Shown one piece after another: positions 1 to 7,929 of a DNA stretch of 14,914 nt (position 1 is the stretch's first letter; every line of letters begins with the position of its first letter). A program made the translations under genes and the position numbers. The notes under the pieces are model-generated. The model saw only the letters and a program-made list of their open reading frames with translations, had not been told where the DNA came from and did not search any database. Source of the DNA: Clostridia bacterium (GTDB taxonomy: Bacteria; Bacillota; Clostridia; Christensenellales; UBA1242); the NCBI GenBank assembly GCA_900766395.1, contig CAAFWB010000105.1, positions 1-14,914 on the forward strand. The letters are read 5' to 3'.

Positions 1-14
1 CCAAAGGTTTTTTC

Positions 15-40
15 GTTCTTTTTTGACTTCAAAAAAGAAC
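15..40. terminator. Hairpin downstream of gyrA
   Basis: An 11-bp perfect stem (GTTCTTTTTTG / CAAAAAAGAAC, loop ACTT) lies 10 bases past the gyrA stop. Flanking AAAGG-TT and AACC-CTTT segments could extend the stem outward. The T-run that follows is on the plus strand. On the minus strand, the direction of gyrA, the hairpin is followed by an A-rich stretch, so it is an imperfect intrinsic terminator for gyrA and may instead stop a plus-strand transcript or protect the 3' end. The window begins here, so further structure may lie outside. Confidence 0.55.
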
Positions 41-49
41 AACCCTTTT

Positions 50-2587
50 TTATTCTTCTGTTTCTTGTTCTGCGTATTCGATTTGCTCTTCTGTGAGAGT
101 GTTTTCAACTTCTTCTGTTGGAGTTTCTTCCTCTTCTTCATGTTCTGCAACTGAAACGCAAACAATTTTTGCACCGTCTTTGAGACGCATGATTTTGACA
201 CCTTGCGTGTCACGGCCAATGAGGCTTATGTCTTCGGCTTTGAGTCTGATTATGATGCCACTGTCTGCAATGAGCATGATATCTTGATTTTCGCCGATTT
301 GTTTTAGGTTGACAAGTTTTCCTGTTTTTGCAGAGAAATTGCCCGCCTTGACACCTTTTCCGCCTCTTGTTTGAGTTCTGTATTCGCTCTCATCTGAACG
401 CTTTCCATAACCATTTTCAGAAATTGTTATGATTTGATTTCCTTCGGTGATTACTGCCATATCAACAACATAATCGTCTTTTGCAAGTTTTATGCTGCGA
501 ACCCCTTGTGTGTCACGACCCATAACACGAACATCGCTTTCATTAAATCTGATGCATTTTCCGTCATGAGTTGCAATCAAAATGTCGTTGTTGCCACCCG
601 TCATGCCGACACCAATAAGTTCGTCACCTTCAACAAGTCTGATTGCAATTTTCCCAACTTTTCTGATGCTTTCAAACTCTTTTAGTTCGGTTTTTTTGAT
701 AAGCCCAAGACGAGTTGCCATAATCAAGCAACCTTCTTTGTCTTCGTCGCGTCGACGAATGATTGCTGTGACTTTTTCGTCTGCGTCAAGTTGAAGAAGA
801 TTGATGATTGCTCTTCCTTTTGCTTGACGTTGTGCTTCTGGCACTTCGTATGCTTTTATGCAATAAACTTTTCCACGACTTGTGAAGAACAACAAATCAT
901 CATGCGTGTTGGAAACAAAGATGTTTTCAACAAAGTCTTCTTCTTTTGTCTTGTGAGCCGAAATTCCAACCCCTCCGCGGCGTTGAGTCCTATACTCACT
1001 GGTTGACATTCTCTTGATATAACCGCCGTGTGTCATGGAAATTATGACGTCTTCGCGTTCAATCAAGTCTTCAATGTCAATTCCACCCATATCAAGACTG
1101 ATTTCAGTTTTTCTTGGGCTGTCATATTGTGCTTTGATTGCTTCCAAATCTTCTTTTATGATTGCCAAAACTCTTTCTGGTTTCGCCAAAATGTCTTTTA
1201 GGTCAATAATGCGGTTGCTTAGTTCAGCAAGTTCGTCATTGAGTTTGTGAACTTCAAGGGCAGTAAGACGAGAAAGTTTCATTTCAAGAATTGCGTTTGC
1301 TTGTTTGTCAGAAAGTTCAAATCTTGACATCAATTCTTGCAACGCATCTTGTCTTTCGTCTGCTTGTTTGATAACGCGGATAACTTCGTCAATGTTTGCT
1401 AGAGCAATAACTAAACCTTTGACAATATGTTCACGCTCTTCCGCGCGATTTAGGTCAAATTGTGTTTTTCTTGTGACAACACTCTTTTGATGTTCAAGGT
1501 AATAATAGAGCATTTCTTTGAGATTGAGGATTCTTGGAGTTCCGTCAACCAAAGCAAGCATGATTATTCCGTCAGAAATTTGGAGTTGAGTGTGCTTGTA
1601 GAGAGAATTGAGAACAACTTGTGCGTTCGCATCTTTCTTGACATCAACAACAATTCTCATGCCTTGACGGTCACTTTCTTCTTTGATGTCAGAAATTCCT
1701 TCAAGCTTTTTGTTCTTGACCATGTCAGCCATTTGGACAATAAGTTTTGCTTTGTTGACTTGATATGGGAGTTCTGTGATGACAATTCTGTGTCTTCCAG
1801 TTTCTGTTTCTTCAATCTCCGCTTTGCCACGAACAACAATTCCACCACGCCCTGTTTTGTATGCGTGTTTGATTGCTGTTCTTCCCATGATTATGCCGCC
1901 TGTTGGGAAATCAGGGGCTGGGATAATTCTGATGAGGTCGTCAATTTCAATATCTGGATTATCAATGAGAGCCTCAACGCCAGATATAACTTCGCCAAGA
2001 TTGTGTGGTGGAATGTTTGTTGCCATTCCAACAGCAATTCCGTCCGCACCATTAACCAAAAGGTTTGGGAAACGTGAAGGAAGAACAACTGGTTGCATGA
2101 GCGTGTCATCAAAGTTTGGATAGAAATCAACAGTTTGTTTGTCTATGTCACGAAGCATTTCTGCTGCGATTTTTGAAAGTCTTGCCTCAGTATAACGTTG
2201 TGCTGCTGGCGGATCTCCGTCAACAGAACCAAAGTTTCCGTGTCCGTCCACGAGTGGGCAACGGATTGAGAAGTCTTGTGCAAGTCTGACGAGAGCATCA
2301 TAAACCGAACTATCTCCGTGTGGGTGATATTTTCCCATAACTTCACCAACGATACGCGCTGATTTCTTGAAAGGTTTGTCGTTGAACAAATTGAGTTCGC
2401 CCATTGAGAACAAAATTCTTCTATGAACAGGTTTGAGTCCGTCACGGACATCAGGAATAGCACGCGAAACGTTGACAGCCATGGCATAGGAAATAAACGA
2501 TTTTTTGAGTTCGCCGTCAATTTCGACTTTTTGAATTCTTTCATTTTCAAAAAGTTTTTCTAATTCTTGTTTTTTATCATCTTTCAT
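50..2587 (-). CDS. gyrA: DNA gyrase subunit A
   Basis: 845 residues, normal family length. GyrA cuts and rejoins DNA in the A2B2 gyrase that introduces negative supercoils in the cytoplasm. The winged-helix/tower part contains HPHGDSSVYD (88-97). Ser93 and Asp97 match the E. coli quinolone-contact residues Ser83 and Asp87 and are the susceptible type. The catalytic tyrosine is Tyr132 in AAQRYTEARL. The C-terminal wrapping domain has repeated blade motifs (GRDTQGV at about 690 and 790, EYRTQ at about 531 and 735) and a GyrA box QRRGGVG at 535-541, which separates it from ParC. The box has Val where Lys or Arg is usual. The last 32 residues are an acidic tail rich in Glu. The start is supported by AAGGCG nine bases upstream. 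It lies 30 bases after gyrB and is probably co-transcribed with it. Confidence 0.98.
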   Translation of the reverse strand: MKDDKKQELEKLFENERIQKVEIDGELKKSFISYAMAVNVSRAIPDVRDGLKPVHRRILFSMGELNLFNDKPFKKSARIVGEVMGKYHPHGDSSVYDALVRLAQDFSIRCPLVDGHGNFGSVDGDPPAAQRYTEARLSKIAAEMLRDIDKQTVDFYPNFDDTLMQPVVLPSRFPNLLVNGADGIAVGMATNIPPHNLGEVISGVEALIDNPDIEIDDLIRIIPAPDFPTGGIIMGRTAIKHAYKTGRGGIVVRGKAEIEETETGRHRIVITELPYQVNKAKLIVQMADMVKNKKLEGISDIKEESDRQGMRIVVDVKKDANAQVVLNSLYKHTQLQISDGIIMLALVDGTPRILNLKEMLYYYLEHQKSVVTRKTQFDLNRAEEREHIVKGLVIALANIDEVIRVIKQADERQDALQELMSRFELSDKQANAILEMKLSRLTALEVHKLNDELAELSNRIIDLKDILAKPERVLAIIKEDLEAIKAQYDSPRKTEISLDMGGIDIEDLIEREDVIISMTHGGYIKRMSTSEYRTQRRGGVGISAHKTKEEDFVENIFVSNTHDDLLFFTSRGKVYCIKAYEVPEAQRQAKGRAIINLLQLDADEKVTAIIRRRDEDKEGCLIMATRLGLIKKTELKEFESIRKVGKIAIRLVEGDELIGVGMTGGNNDILIATHDGKCIRFNESDVRVMGRDTQGVRSIKLAKDDYVVDMAVITEGNQIITISENGYGKRSDESEYRTQTRGGKGVKAGNFSAKTGKLVNLKQIGENQDIMLIADSGIIIRLKAEDISLIGRDTQGVKIMRLKDGAKIVCVSVAEHEEEEETPTEEVENTLTEEQIEYAEQETEE

Positions 2588-2617
2588 CTTTTTTCGCCTT
2601 TTTCTTTATTTTTTTGA

Positions 2618-4540
2618 TTAAATATCCAAATCTTCGACAAGTTTTGCGTTTTGTTCAATGAATTCACGACGAAGTTCTGGGTCCTCGCCCATGAGAAGTG
2701 TGAACAATCTGTCCGCCTCAACCGCGTCTTCCATTGTGATTTGTTGGAGTATTCTGTTTTCTGGGTTCATGGTTGTTTCCCAAATTTGTTCTGGGTTCAT
2801 TTCACCAAGACCTTTATAACGTTGAACAGTCACACCCTTTCTTCCAAATTCTTCAAGGTCGTCTGAAAGTTCTTTGTCTGAATAGAAATATTTATCTTCT
2901 TTTCCGCGGCTAACCTTATAGAGCGGTGGCATTGCGGCATATACGTGACCTTCTTCAATGAGTGGACGCATATATCTGAAAAGGAATGTCAAAAGCAAAA
3001 GTCTGATGTGTGAGCCGTCAACATCGGCATCGGTCATGGATATAATTTTGTTATAACGGAGTTTTTCCATATTAAACTCATTTGATATTCCTGTTCCGAA
3101 CGCAGTTATCATGCTCTTGATTTCGTTGTTTTCGAGGACTTTTGGGAGTCTTGTTTTTTCAACATTCAAAATTTTTCCGCGAAGTGGCAAGATTGCTTGA
3201 AAACGTCTGTCTCTTCCTTGTTTTGCACTTCCGCCAGCGGAATCTCCCTCAACCAAGTATATTTCACAGAATTTTGGGTTCTTTTCGGAGCAATCTGCAA
3301 GTTTTCCAGGGAGTGTTGTGCTTTCGAGAATTGTTTTTCTTCTTGTGAGGTCTCTGGCACTTCTTGCGGCTTCTCTTGCACGCTGTGCTGACACGCATTT
3401 GATAACCAAGTCTTTGGCTTCTTTTGGATGCTCTTCAAGGTATGCCCCAAATTCTTCTTGCATAACTTTTGAAACAATGGTTCTCATTTCTGAGTTGCCA
3501 AGTTTGGTCTTTGTTTGCCCTTCAAATTGTGGGTTCATGAGTTTGACGCTGATGATTGCGGTGATTCCTTCACGAACATCGTCGCCAGAAAGTTTTTCGT
3601 TTTCTTTTATGAGTTTGTTGCTTTGAGCATAATCATTAATAACTTTTGTTATGGAATCTTTGAAACCAGTCAAATGTGTTCCGCCTTCTTCGGTGTTGAT
3701 GTTGTTGGCATAGGCATGAATCATTTCGCTATAACCATCGTTATATTGGAAACAAATTTCAACCTCGCTGTCACGGAACTCTTTATGAAGGTAAATTGGC
3801 TCTGGAAACAACGTTTCTTTGTTTTTGTTGAGATAATCAACAAACTCAACAATTCCGCCCTTAAACTCAAAAATTTCGGCTTTTTCTTGACCTGGACGCT
3901 TGTCTTCAAGTTTGATGACAAGACCTTTGTTGAGGAATGCAATTTCTCTGAATCTTGCTCTCATTGTTTCATAGTTGAAGTTGAGCGTTTCAAAAATTTC
4001 GTCATCAGGCATGAATGTGACCATTGTGCCACGATAATCTGTTTTTTCGAGTTGTTTGAGTTCAAATTGAGGAATTCCGCGTTTGAATTCTTGATAGTAG
4101 TGTATTCCGTTTTGGAAAACATCAACCTTGAGCCAACTTGAAAGCGCGTTAACGCAAGAAAGACCAACCCCGTGGAGTCCGCCTGAAATCTTGTAGCCCT
4201 CGCCGCCAAATTTTCCACCAGCATGAAGTTTTGTGAGAACAACTTCAACGCAGCTCTTGTGTTCTGTTGGGTGCATTCCTGTTGGAATTCCACGACCATT
4301 ATCCAAAACCGTGCAACTGCCGTCCTCGTTGAATGTCACAGTAATCTCTGTGCAGTATCCAGCAAGCGCCTCATCGATTGAGTTGTCAACAACTTCGATT
4401 ATGAGATGATGAAGTCCACGTTCGTCAGTTGAACCAATATACATTCCCGGACGTTTTCTGACCGGATCAAGACCTTCAAGAACTTGAATGTCGCCCGCGC
4501 CATAGTGAGCTGAATGCTTTAAGTCTTTTTCTTCTTCCAT
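2618..4540 (-). CDS. gyrB: DNA gyrase subunit B
   Basis: 640 residues, close to the usual Gram-positive length. GyrB is the ATPase half of gyrase and also carries the TOPRIM metal site for cleavage. GHKL ATPase motifs: IIEVVDNSIDEA (catalytic-type Glu49, Mg/ATP Asn53), DNGRGIP (Asp80) and GGLHGVG (120-126). TOPRIM motifs: EGDSAGG and DADVDGSH. The C-terminus has QRYKGLGEMNPEQ, typical of GyrB. The frame stays open 29 codons further upstream, but that stretch runs through the promoter. The ATG at 4540 is preceded by AAAGGA with a 7-base gap, so I start there. First gene of gyrB-gyrA. The upstream neighbour is a divergent peptidase, not recF, so there is no sign of the dnaA-dnaN-recF-gyrB origin cluster. 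Confidence 0.98.
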   Translation of the reverse strand: MEEEKDLKHSAHYGAGDIQVLEGLDPVRKRPGMYIGSTDERGLHHLIIEVVDNSIDEALAGYCTEITVTFNEDGSCTVLDNGRGIPTGMHPTEHKSCVEVVLTKLHAGGKFGGEGYKISGGLHGVGLSCVNALSSWLKVDVFQNGIHYYQEFKRGIPQFELKQLEKTDYRGTMVTFMPDDEIFETLNFNYETMRARFREIAFLNKGLVIKLEDKRPGQEKAEIFEFKGGIVEFVDYLNKNKETLFPEPIYLHKEFRDSEVEICFQYNDGYSEMIHAYANNINTEEGGTHLTGFKDSITKVINDYAQSNKLIKENEKLSGDDVREGITAIISVKLMNPQFEGQTKTKLGNSEMRTIVSKVMQEEFGAYLEEHPKEAKDLVIKCVSAQRAREAARSARDLTRRKTILESTTLPGKLADCSEKNPKFCEIYLVEGDSAGGSAKQGRDRRFQAILPLRGKILNVEKTRLPKVLENNEIKSMITAFGTGISNEFNMEKLRYNKIISMTDADVDGSHIRLLLLTFLFRYMRPLIEEGHVYAAMPPLYKVSRGKEDKYFYSDKELSDDLEEFGRKGVTVQRYKGLGEMNPEQIWETTMNPENRILQQITMEDAVEADRLFTLLMGEDPELRREFIEQNAKLVEDLDI

Positions 4541-4574
4541 AATAAAATCCTTTTGTTTGTCTGTAAGATATATA

Positions 4575-4603
4575 ATTATACCATAGTAATATATAAAATA
4601 AAA
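4575..4603 (-). promoter_or_regulatory. gyrBA promoter (extended -10)
   Basis: A perfect TATAAT (4580 down to 4575) is preceded by TGG, giving an extended -10 on the minus strand. The -35 at 17-bp spacing (TTTTAT, about 4598-4603) is poor, which fits an extended -10 promoter. Predicted start is near 4568, leaving a leader of about 28 bases that contains the AAAGGA ribosome site. Confidence 0.7.
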
Positions 4604-4619
4604 GGGTTTTTGAAAAAAA

Positions 4620-4645
4620 GTTAACAAAATGTTAACAAATTAACT
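4620..4645. promoter_or_regulatory. GTTAAC repeat, possible operator
   Basis: GTTAAC occurs at 4620-4625 and 4631-4636, exactly 11 bases apart, followed by a partial copy TTAAC at 4640-4644. Each full unit is itself a palindrome, and the one-turn spacing would place bound proteins on the same DNA face. The block lies upstream of the -35 region of gyrB and directly abuts the -35 of the divergent peptidase gene, so it could serve both. No known regulator is assigned. Confidence 0.4.
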
Positions 4646-4646
4646 A

Positions 4647-4675
4647 TTGAAAAAGGCTCCTGAATATGATAAATT
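4647..4675 (+). promoter_or_regulatory. Metallopeptidase promoter, probably leaderless
   Basis: TTGAAA (4647-4652), 17-bp spacer, TGaTAAATT with the -10 at 4670-4675: a good sigma-A promoter with extended -10. The coding ATG begins at 4682, seven bases after the -10, which is where transcription should start. No Shine-Dalgarno site is at a usable distance (AGAAG ends one base before the ATG). Confidence 0.6.
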
Positions 4676-4681
4676 AGAAGC

Positions 4682-6235
4682 ATGAATAGAGCTGAGTTTG
4701 AAAAGAAATTTCTTGATACGATAAAAGAAAAAATGCCGCTTCTTCCAAAAAGCGAAAGTGCTTTACGCAATTATTTCCATTTTATCGACGATCACAAAAT
4801 CTACGAATATAAATCATACGACCAACTTTTGGAGGTCGTCAAAAACATTCGCGTTCAAGCCGACGCCAGTCCATATCTTGACAGAAACAAATCAAGCGGA
4901 ATATTTTCATTTGTTACATACTTGATGATGCTCAAACCATCACCCAACCCAAGAGTTTTCATTCATGAACTAACACATGCACTTTCATCAGCCAGACAAA
5001 CAACTTTTGATTGTTCGGTTTATAAAAAACAAACCGCACCATTAATGTGCAATAATGTTTATTTAAAATATCACGACTACACCAATCCATCATCCGAACT
5101 CAACAAAAATGAAGAAGCAGCTGTCGTTCGATGGTATAAAAGAAACAGTTACTTGTTTGCCGACGCAAAAACATCAAGACCTGTTCGGAACATTTATGCT
5201 TGCGGTTTTAGCAAAACCGCAACCGAGTATAGCGAATTTATTAATTTGAGAAAAATCAACAAAGTCGTAAAAACAGCTTCGGATTCAACAAAGTTATATC
5301 AAGGACAAATCGAAGACTCCTATTTTTACTTTAAACATTCACAAAATGACGGATATGAAGGATTGACAGAAGGAACGACTGAACTTATCACATTCTTGTC
5401 GACCACATATTCATCCCTCGACGGATACGCGCCGGTTTATGGCGGTTATTCATCACAAGTCATGGTTTGCGCTCAACTTTATGCAATTTTGGGCGAAAGT
5501 TTGTTTGAAGGTTATTTCAAAAATAGCATTTCACCGCTTGCAAAAAAACTTGATCTTGATGAAGAAAAGTTTTCCAAGATTCTGAAAAGAATCTCAGCGA
5601 TCCCAAACGCCGCCAGCGATAAAGAATATGAGCAAAAAATGAAAATCGCCAACGAAATTCAAGTTGAAAACATAAAACTTTTTGAAAGGAAAATGTTGAG
5701 AGAACTTGCAAAATTCAAAGATGACTTCAATTCCCCACTCGACATGAGAAGTGCAATTCTTTCATCATTCTTCGATTATTCAAAACTTCTCCATTTTGGC
5801 ATTATTCTTGAGGAACTTGTTAATCCAAATTTCGACGATGTGTGGATTCAACTCGAAAAGTCAATGAACAACTGTATTACTTTTGGAAACAAACTTTTGG
5901 CGAGAAGGCAAAAACCTCTCATGAACAAAATTAATTCAAAAGCTTTAGAAGTTCTTAAAAATGAAAATTTCTATCACTATGGATATCTGAGCAAAAACAC
6001 AGAAGAAATAACCTTATCCAACAGGCTTGCACAATTTGAATTTGACTACACTGGTCCAGACGTCAAAAGAAGAGAAAACGACTCAAAAAAATTGTTGGGT
6101 TCTGAACAATTCCCAGGCGAAGCAATGTTTTTGATAAACAACGGAGCAGATCAAACCGCACTCTATTGCTATGCGATGGGAGAAGATGTCGATGAGGAAC
6201 TTATAAAAACAGATGCAGAAAGGGCACAAAAATAA
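4682..6235 (+). CDS. Predicted HExxH zinc metallopeptidase, uncharacterised
   Basis: 517 residues with no signal peptide and no clear membrane helix, so probably cytosolic. Seen directly: FIHELTHAL at 93-101 contains the zincin motif His95-Glu96-x-x-His99. About 130 residues later YEGLTEGTTELIT (225-237) supplies acidic residues (Glu230 or Glu234) of the kind that give the third zinc ligand in gluzincin peptidases. The arrangement HExxH ... GLxEGxTE resembles poorly studied Bacillota proteins with this pattern. The C-terminal half (about 285-517) is mostly helical in character and I recognise no domain in it. The gene is divergent from gyrB with 141 bases between start codons and is alone in its transcription unit. 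No substrate can be named. The start is set by the promoter position. An internal Met18 is possible but has only a weak purine-rich upstream stretch. Confidence 0.72.
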   Translation: MNRAEFEKKFLDTIKEKMPLLPKSESALRNYFHFIDDHKIYEYKSYDQLLEVVKNIRVQADASPYLDRNKSSGIFSFVTYLMMLKPSPNPRVFIHELTHALSSARQTTFDCSVYKKQTAPLMCNNVYLKYHDYTNPSSELNKNEEAAVVRWYKRNSYLFADAKTSRPVRNIYACGFSKTATEYSEFINLRKINKVVKTASDSTKLYQGQIEDSYFYFKHSQNDGYEGLTEGTTELITFLSTTYSSLDGYAPVYGGYSSQVMVCAQLYAILGESLFEGYFKNSISPLAKKLDLDEEKFSKILKRISAIPNAASDKEYEQKMKIANEIQVENIKLFERKMLRELAKFKDDFNSPLDMRSAILSSFFDYSKLLHFGIILEELVNPNFDDVWIQLEKSMNNCITFGNKLLARRQKPLMNKINSKALEVLKNENFYHYGYLSKNTEEITLSNRLAQFEFDYTGPDVKRRENDSKKLLGSEQFPGEAMFLINNGADQTALYCYAMGEDVDEELIKTDAERAQK

Positions 6236-6251
6236 AAGACAACAAAAATTC

Positions 6252-6279
6252 AAAAAGCAACTCGTATGAGCTGCTTTTT
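6252..6279. terminator. Bidirectional terminator between convergent genes
   Basis: AAAAAGCA / TGCTTTTT outer stem (8 bp), one A-C mismatch, then CTC / GAG around loop GTAT. There is an A-run on one side and a T-run on the other, so it can stop both the peptidase transcript and the ABC operon transcript, whose stop codon is at 6284. Confidence 0.85.
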
Positions 6280-6283
6280 CTTA

Positions 6284-7918
6284 TTATTTCATTTTTATTT
6301 CTTTGCACTCAAACGGAACATCAGCCCCAGGGTCGCAAAAGAATATGCATGTCTTGTCTGCAAAGCACTCTTGAATGATTTTGAACACTTTTTTCTTTTG
6401 ACGCGAACTCATCGAATTGAAAGCACTGTCAAAAATGATGATTTGAGGTTCTTTCAAAATCACACGAGCAAGCGCGAATAATTGTTTTTCACTTTGAGAA
6501 AAAAGCGTTGAGTTATCATTAATTTGGTGGTTTAGTCCCAATTTTTGCGAAAAGACTTTGTCATACAAGTCCAAAGATTTCAAAACCTCTTCAATTTTCT
6601 CTTCACTCACTTCGCCCTCTGTCACCAAATTCTCTCTTATTGTTCCACGAAATAAAACCGCCTCGTCACGAACAAACGTCACAACGCGTTCAAATTCGCC
6701 TTTCTTGATTTTTGCGATATTTTTCCCGCCGAGCAATATTTCGCCAGAATCTGGGGCATAAATGCGGGCAAGAAGACAAGCAAGCGTTGTTTTGCCAGCC
6801 CCACTTTCGCCAATTATTGCAATTTTTTCTCCACATTCAATTTCAAACGATAAATCCTGAATTGAAACAGGTTTGTATGGATGTTTGAAGCATAAATTCT
6901 TAATTTCAAGTTTTGGTGCGGCATTTTCAAGAAGTTGGTCGCGCATAGATAAGGCTGTTGTGTCGATTCGAAGAATATCAAAAATGCGATTTATAGCAGT
7001 TTGAATGTTGACGAAAAACTGATAGTTTAGAGCAGTTTGTTTGATTGGCTCATTTGTTTGCGTGATATATCCAATAAATGAAATCACCGCACCGAGTTCG
7101 AAACCAACGCTTCCCATTTTGAAAAACGCGAAAACATAAACTGCAATTATTCCCAAAAACCATATGCCTTCAATGAGGGGTAAAAACAATTCGTTGTATT
7201 TGCTAAACTTATTCCATTTTTCAAGTGCTTCGAATTGAACTTTTGAAAATTCGTCAAGCATTTGTTTTTCGCCAGAGCCACAAGTTATTGCATCAAGTCC
7301 AAAAATGCTGTCCATGGTTTTTGCATCTCTCTCAATTTCCAGTTTTTTATAATCTTTGTTTTTTGCCGAAGACAATTTGTTTATCAAGAAAAACACTGCA
7401 AGAACAATGCACAAAACCCCAAATATAATTGCCCCCAAAATCACGTTTAACGCAAACATAAAAATAAAGACTGTCACAAATTTGAGAATGTTCATCAAGA
7501 ATGGAACAAGGTTTTTTGAAACAAAATCTCCAACATCATTAATATAAGTTGATGCACGAGCCAAAATCCCTGCCGTGTCATGAGTTTCATAATACGAGTA
7601 TGGCACTTGCAAGATTTTTTTGAACAAGTCGTCCCTCATGTCGCGAGCAACCTCATATCCAATGTCGCAAAATATTTTATTTTGCACAAAAAAGCAAACA
7701 GCCTCAATAACAAGAAGTCCAACAAGTGCCCCGCCAACCCCAAACAAAAGCGAATAGTTTTCTGGAATTATTGCGTTATCAATAAGGTATGTGTTGAGAT
7801 ATGTGACAAGCCTGCCCAAAAGGACAGCAAAAAGGAGTAACAAAAAAGTGAAAATAACAACTTTCTTTTTTTTGCCAACATATGTCCAAATATTAAGTTT
7901 CTTTTCTTTTTTTGTCAT
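6284..7918 (-). CDS. ABC exporter half-transporter, degenerate ATPase site (second subunit)
   Basis: 544 residues: six-helix ABC exporter membrane domain (about 20-310) fused to an ATP-binding domain (about 335-544). Walker A is intact (GESGAGKTT, 370-378, Lys376). Other motifs are altered: the Q-loop Gln is Asp418 in VRDEAVLF; the signature LSGGQ is FSQSE (473-477); Walker B keeps Asp497 in IIIFDSAF but the catalytic Glu is Ser498; the H-loop His is Asp529 in IFFCDPGA. ATP binding is plausible, but hydrolysis by the usual mechanism is not expected. The frame is uninterrupted. It starts 11 bases after the partner gene stops, with GGAGA in front, so the two are one operon and probably a heterodimer in the cytoplasmic membrane. 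Substrate unknown. It ends at a shared terminator with the convergent peptidase. Confidence 0.88.
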   Translation of the reverse strand: MTKKEKKLNIWTYVGKKKKVVIFTFLLLLFAVLLGRLVTYLNTYLIDNAIIPENYSLLFGVGGALVGLLVIEAVCFFVQNKIFCDIGYEVARDMRDDLFKKILQVPYSYYETHDTAGILARASTYINDVGDFVSKNLVPFLMNILKFVTVFIFMFALNVILGAIIFGVLCIVLAVFFLINKLSSAKNKDYKKLEIERDAKTMDSIFGLDAITCGSGEKQMLDEFSKVQFEALEKWNKFSKYNELFLPLIEGIWFLGIIAVYVFAFFKMGSVGFELGAVISFIGYITQTNEPIKQTALNYQFFVNIQTAINRIFDILRIDTTALSMRDQLLENAAPKLEIKNLCFKHPYKPVSIQDLSFEIECGEKIAIIGESGAGKTTLACLLARIYAPDSGEILLGGKNIAKIKKGEFERVVTFVRDEAVLFRGTIRENLVTEGEVSEEKIEEVLKSLDLYDKVFSQKLGLNHQINDNSTLFSQSEKQLFALARVILKEPQIIIFDSAFNSMSSRQKKKVFKIIQECFADKTCIFFCDPGADVPFECKEIKMK

Positions 7919-7929
7919 ATTTCTCCAAA

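Noticed and set aside
1460..2077. 205-codon open frame opposite gyrA
   Set aside because: It lies wholly antisense to the conserved core of gyrA, has an unusual composition and no ribosome site; a shadow of gyrA codon use.
3515..4141. 208-codon open frame opposite gyrB
   Set aside because: Antisense to conserved GyrB sequence, no recognisable domain and no start signals.
50..4540. parE-parC (topoisomerase IV) instead of gyrase
   Set aside because: GyrA box and acidic tail in the A subunit and QRYKGLGEMNPEQ with Gram-positive GyrB length in the B subunit favour gyrase.
4541..4627. N-terminal extension of GyrB from an upstream ATG
   Set aside because: It would run through the TATAAT promoter and has no ribosome site; the Met at 4540 has AAAGGA and begins in the usual GyrB position.
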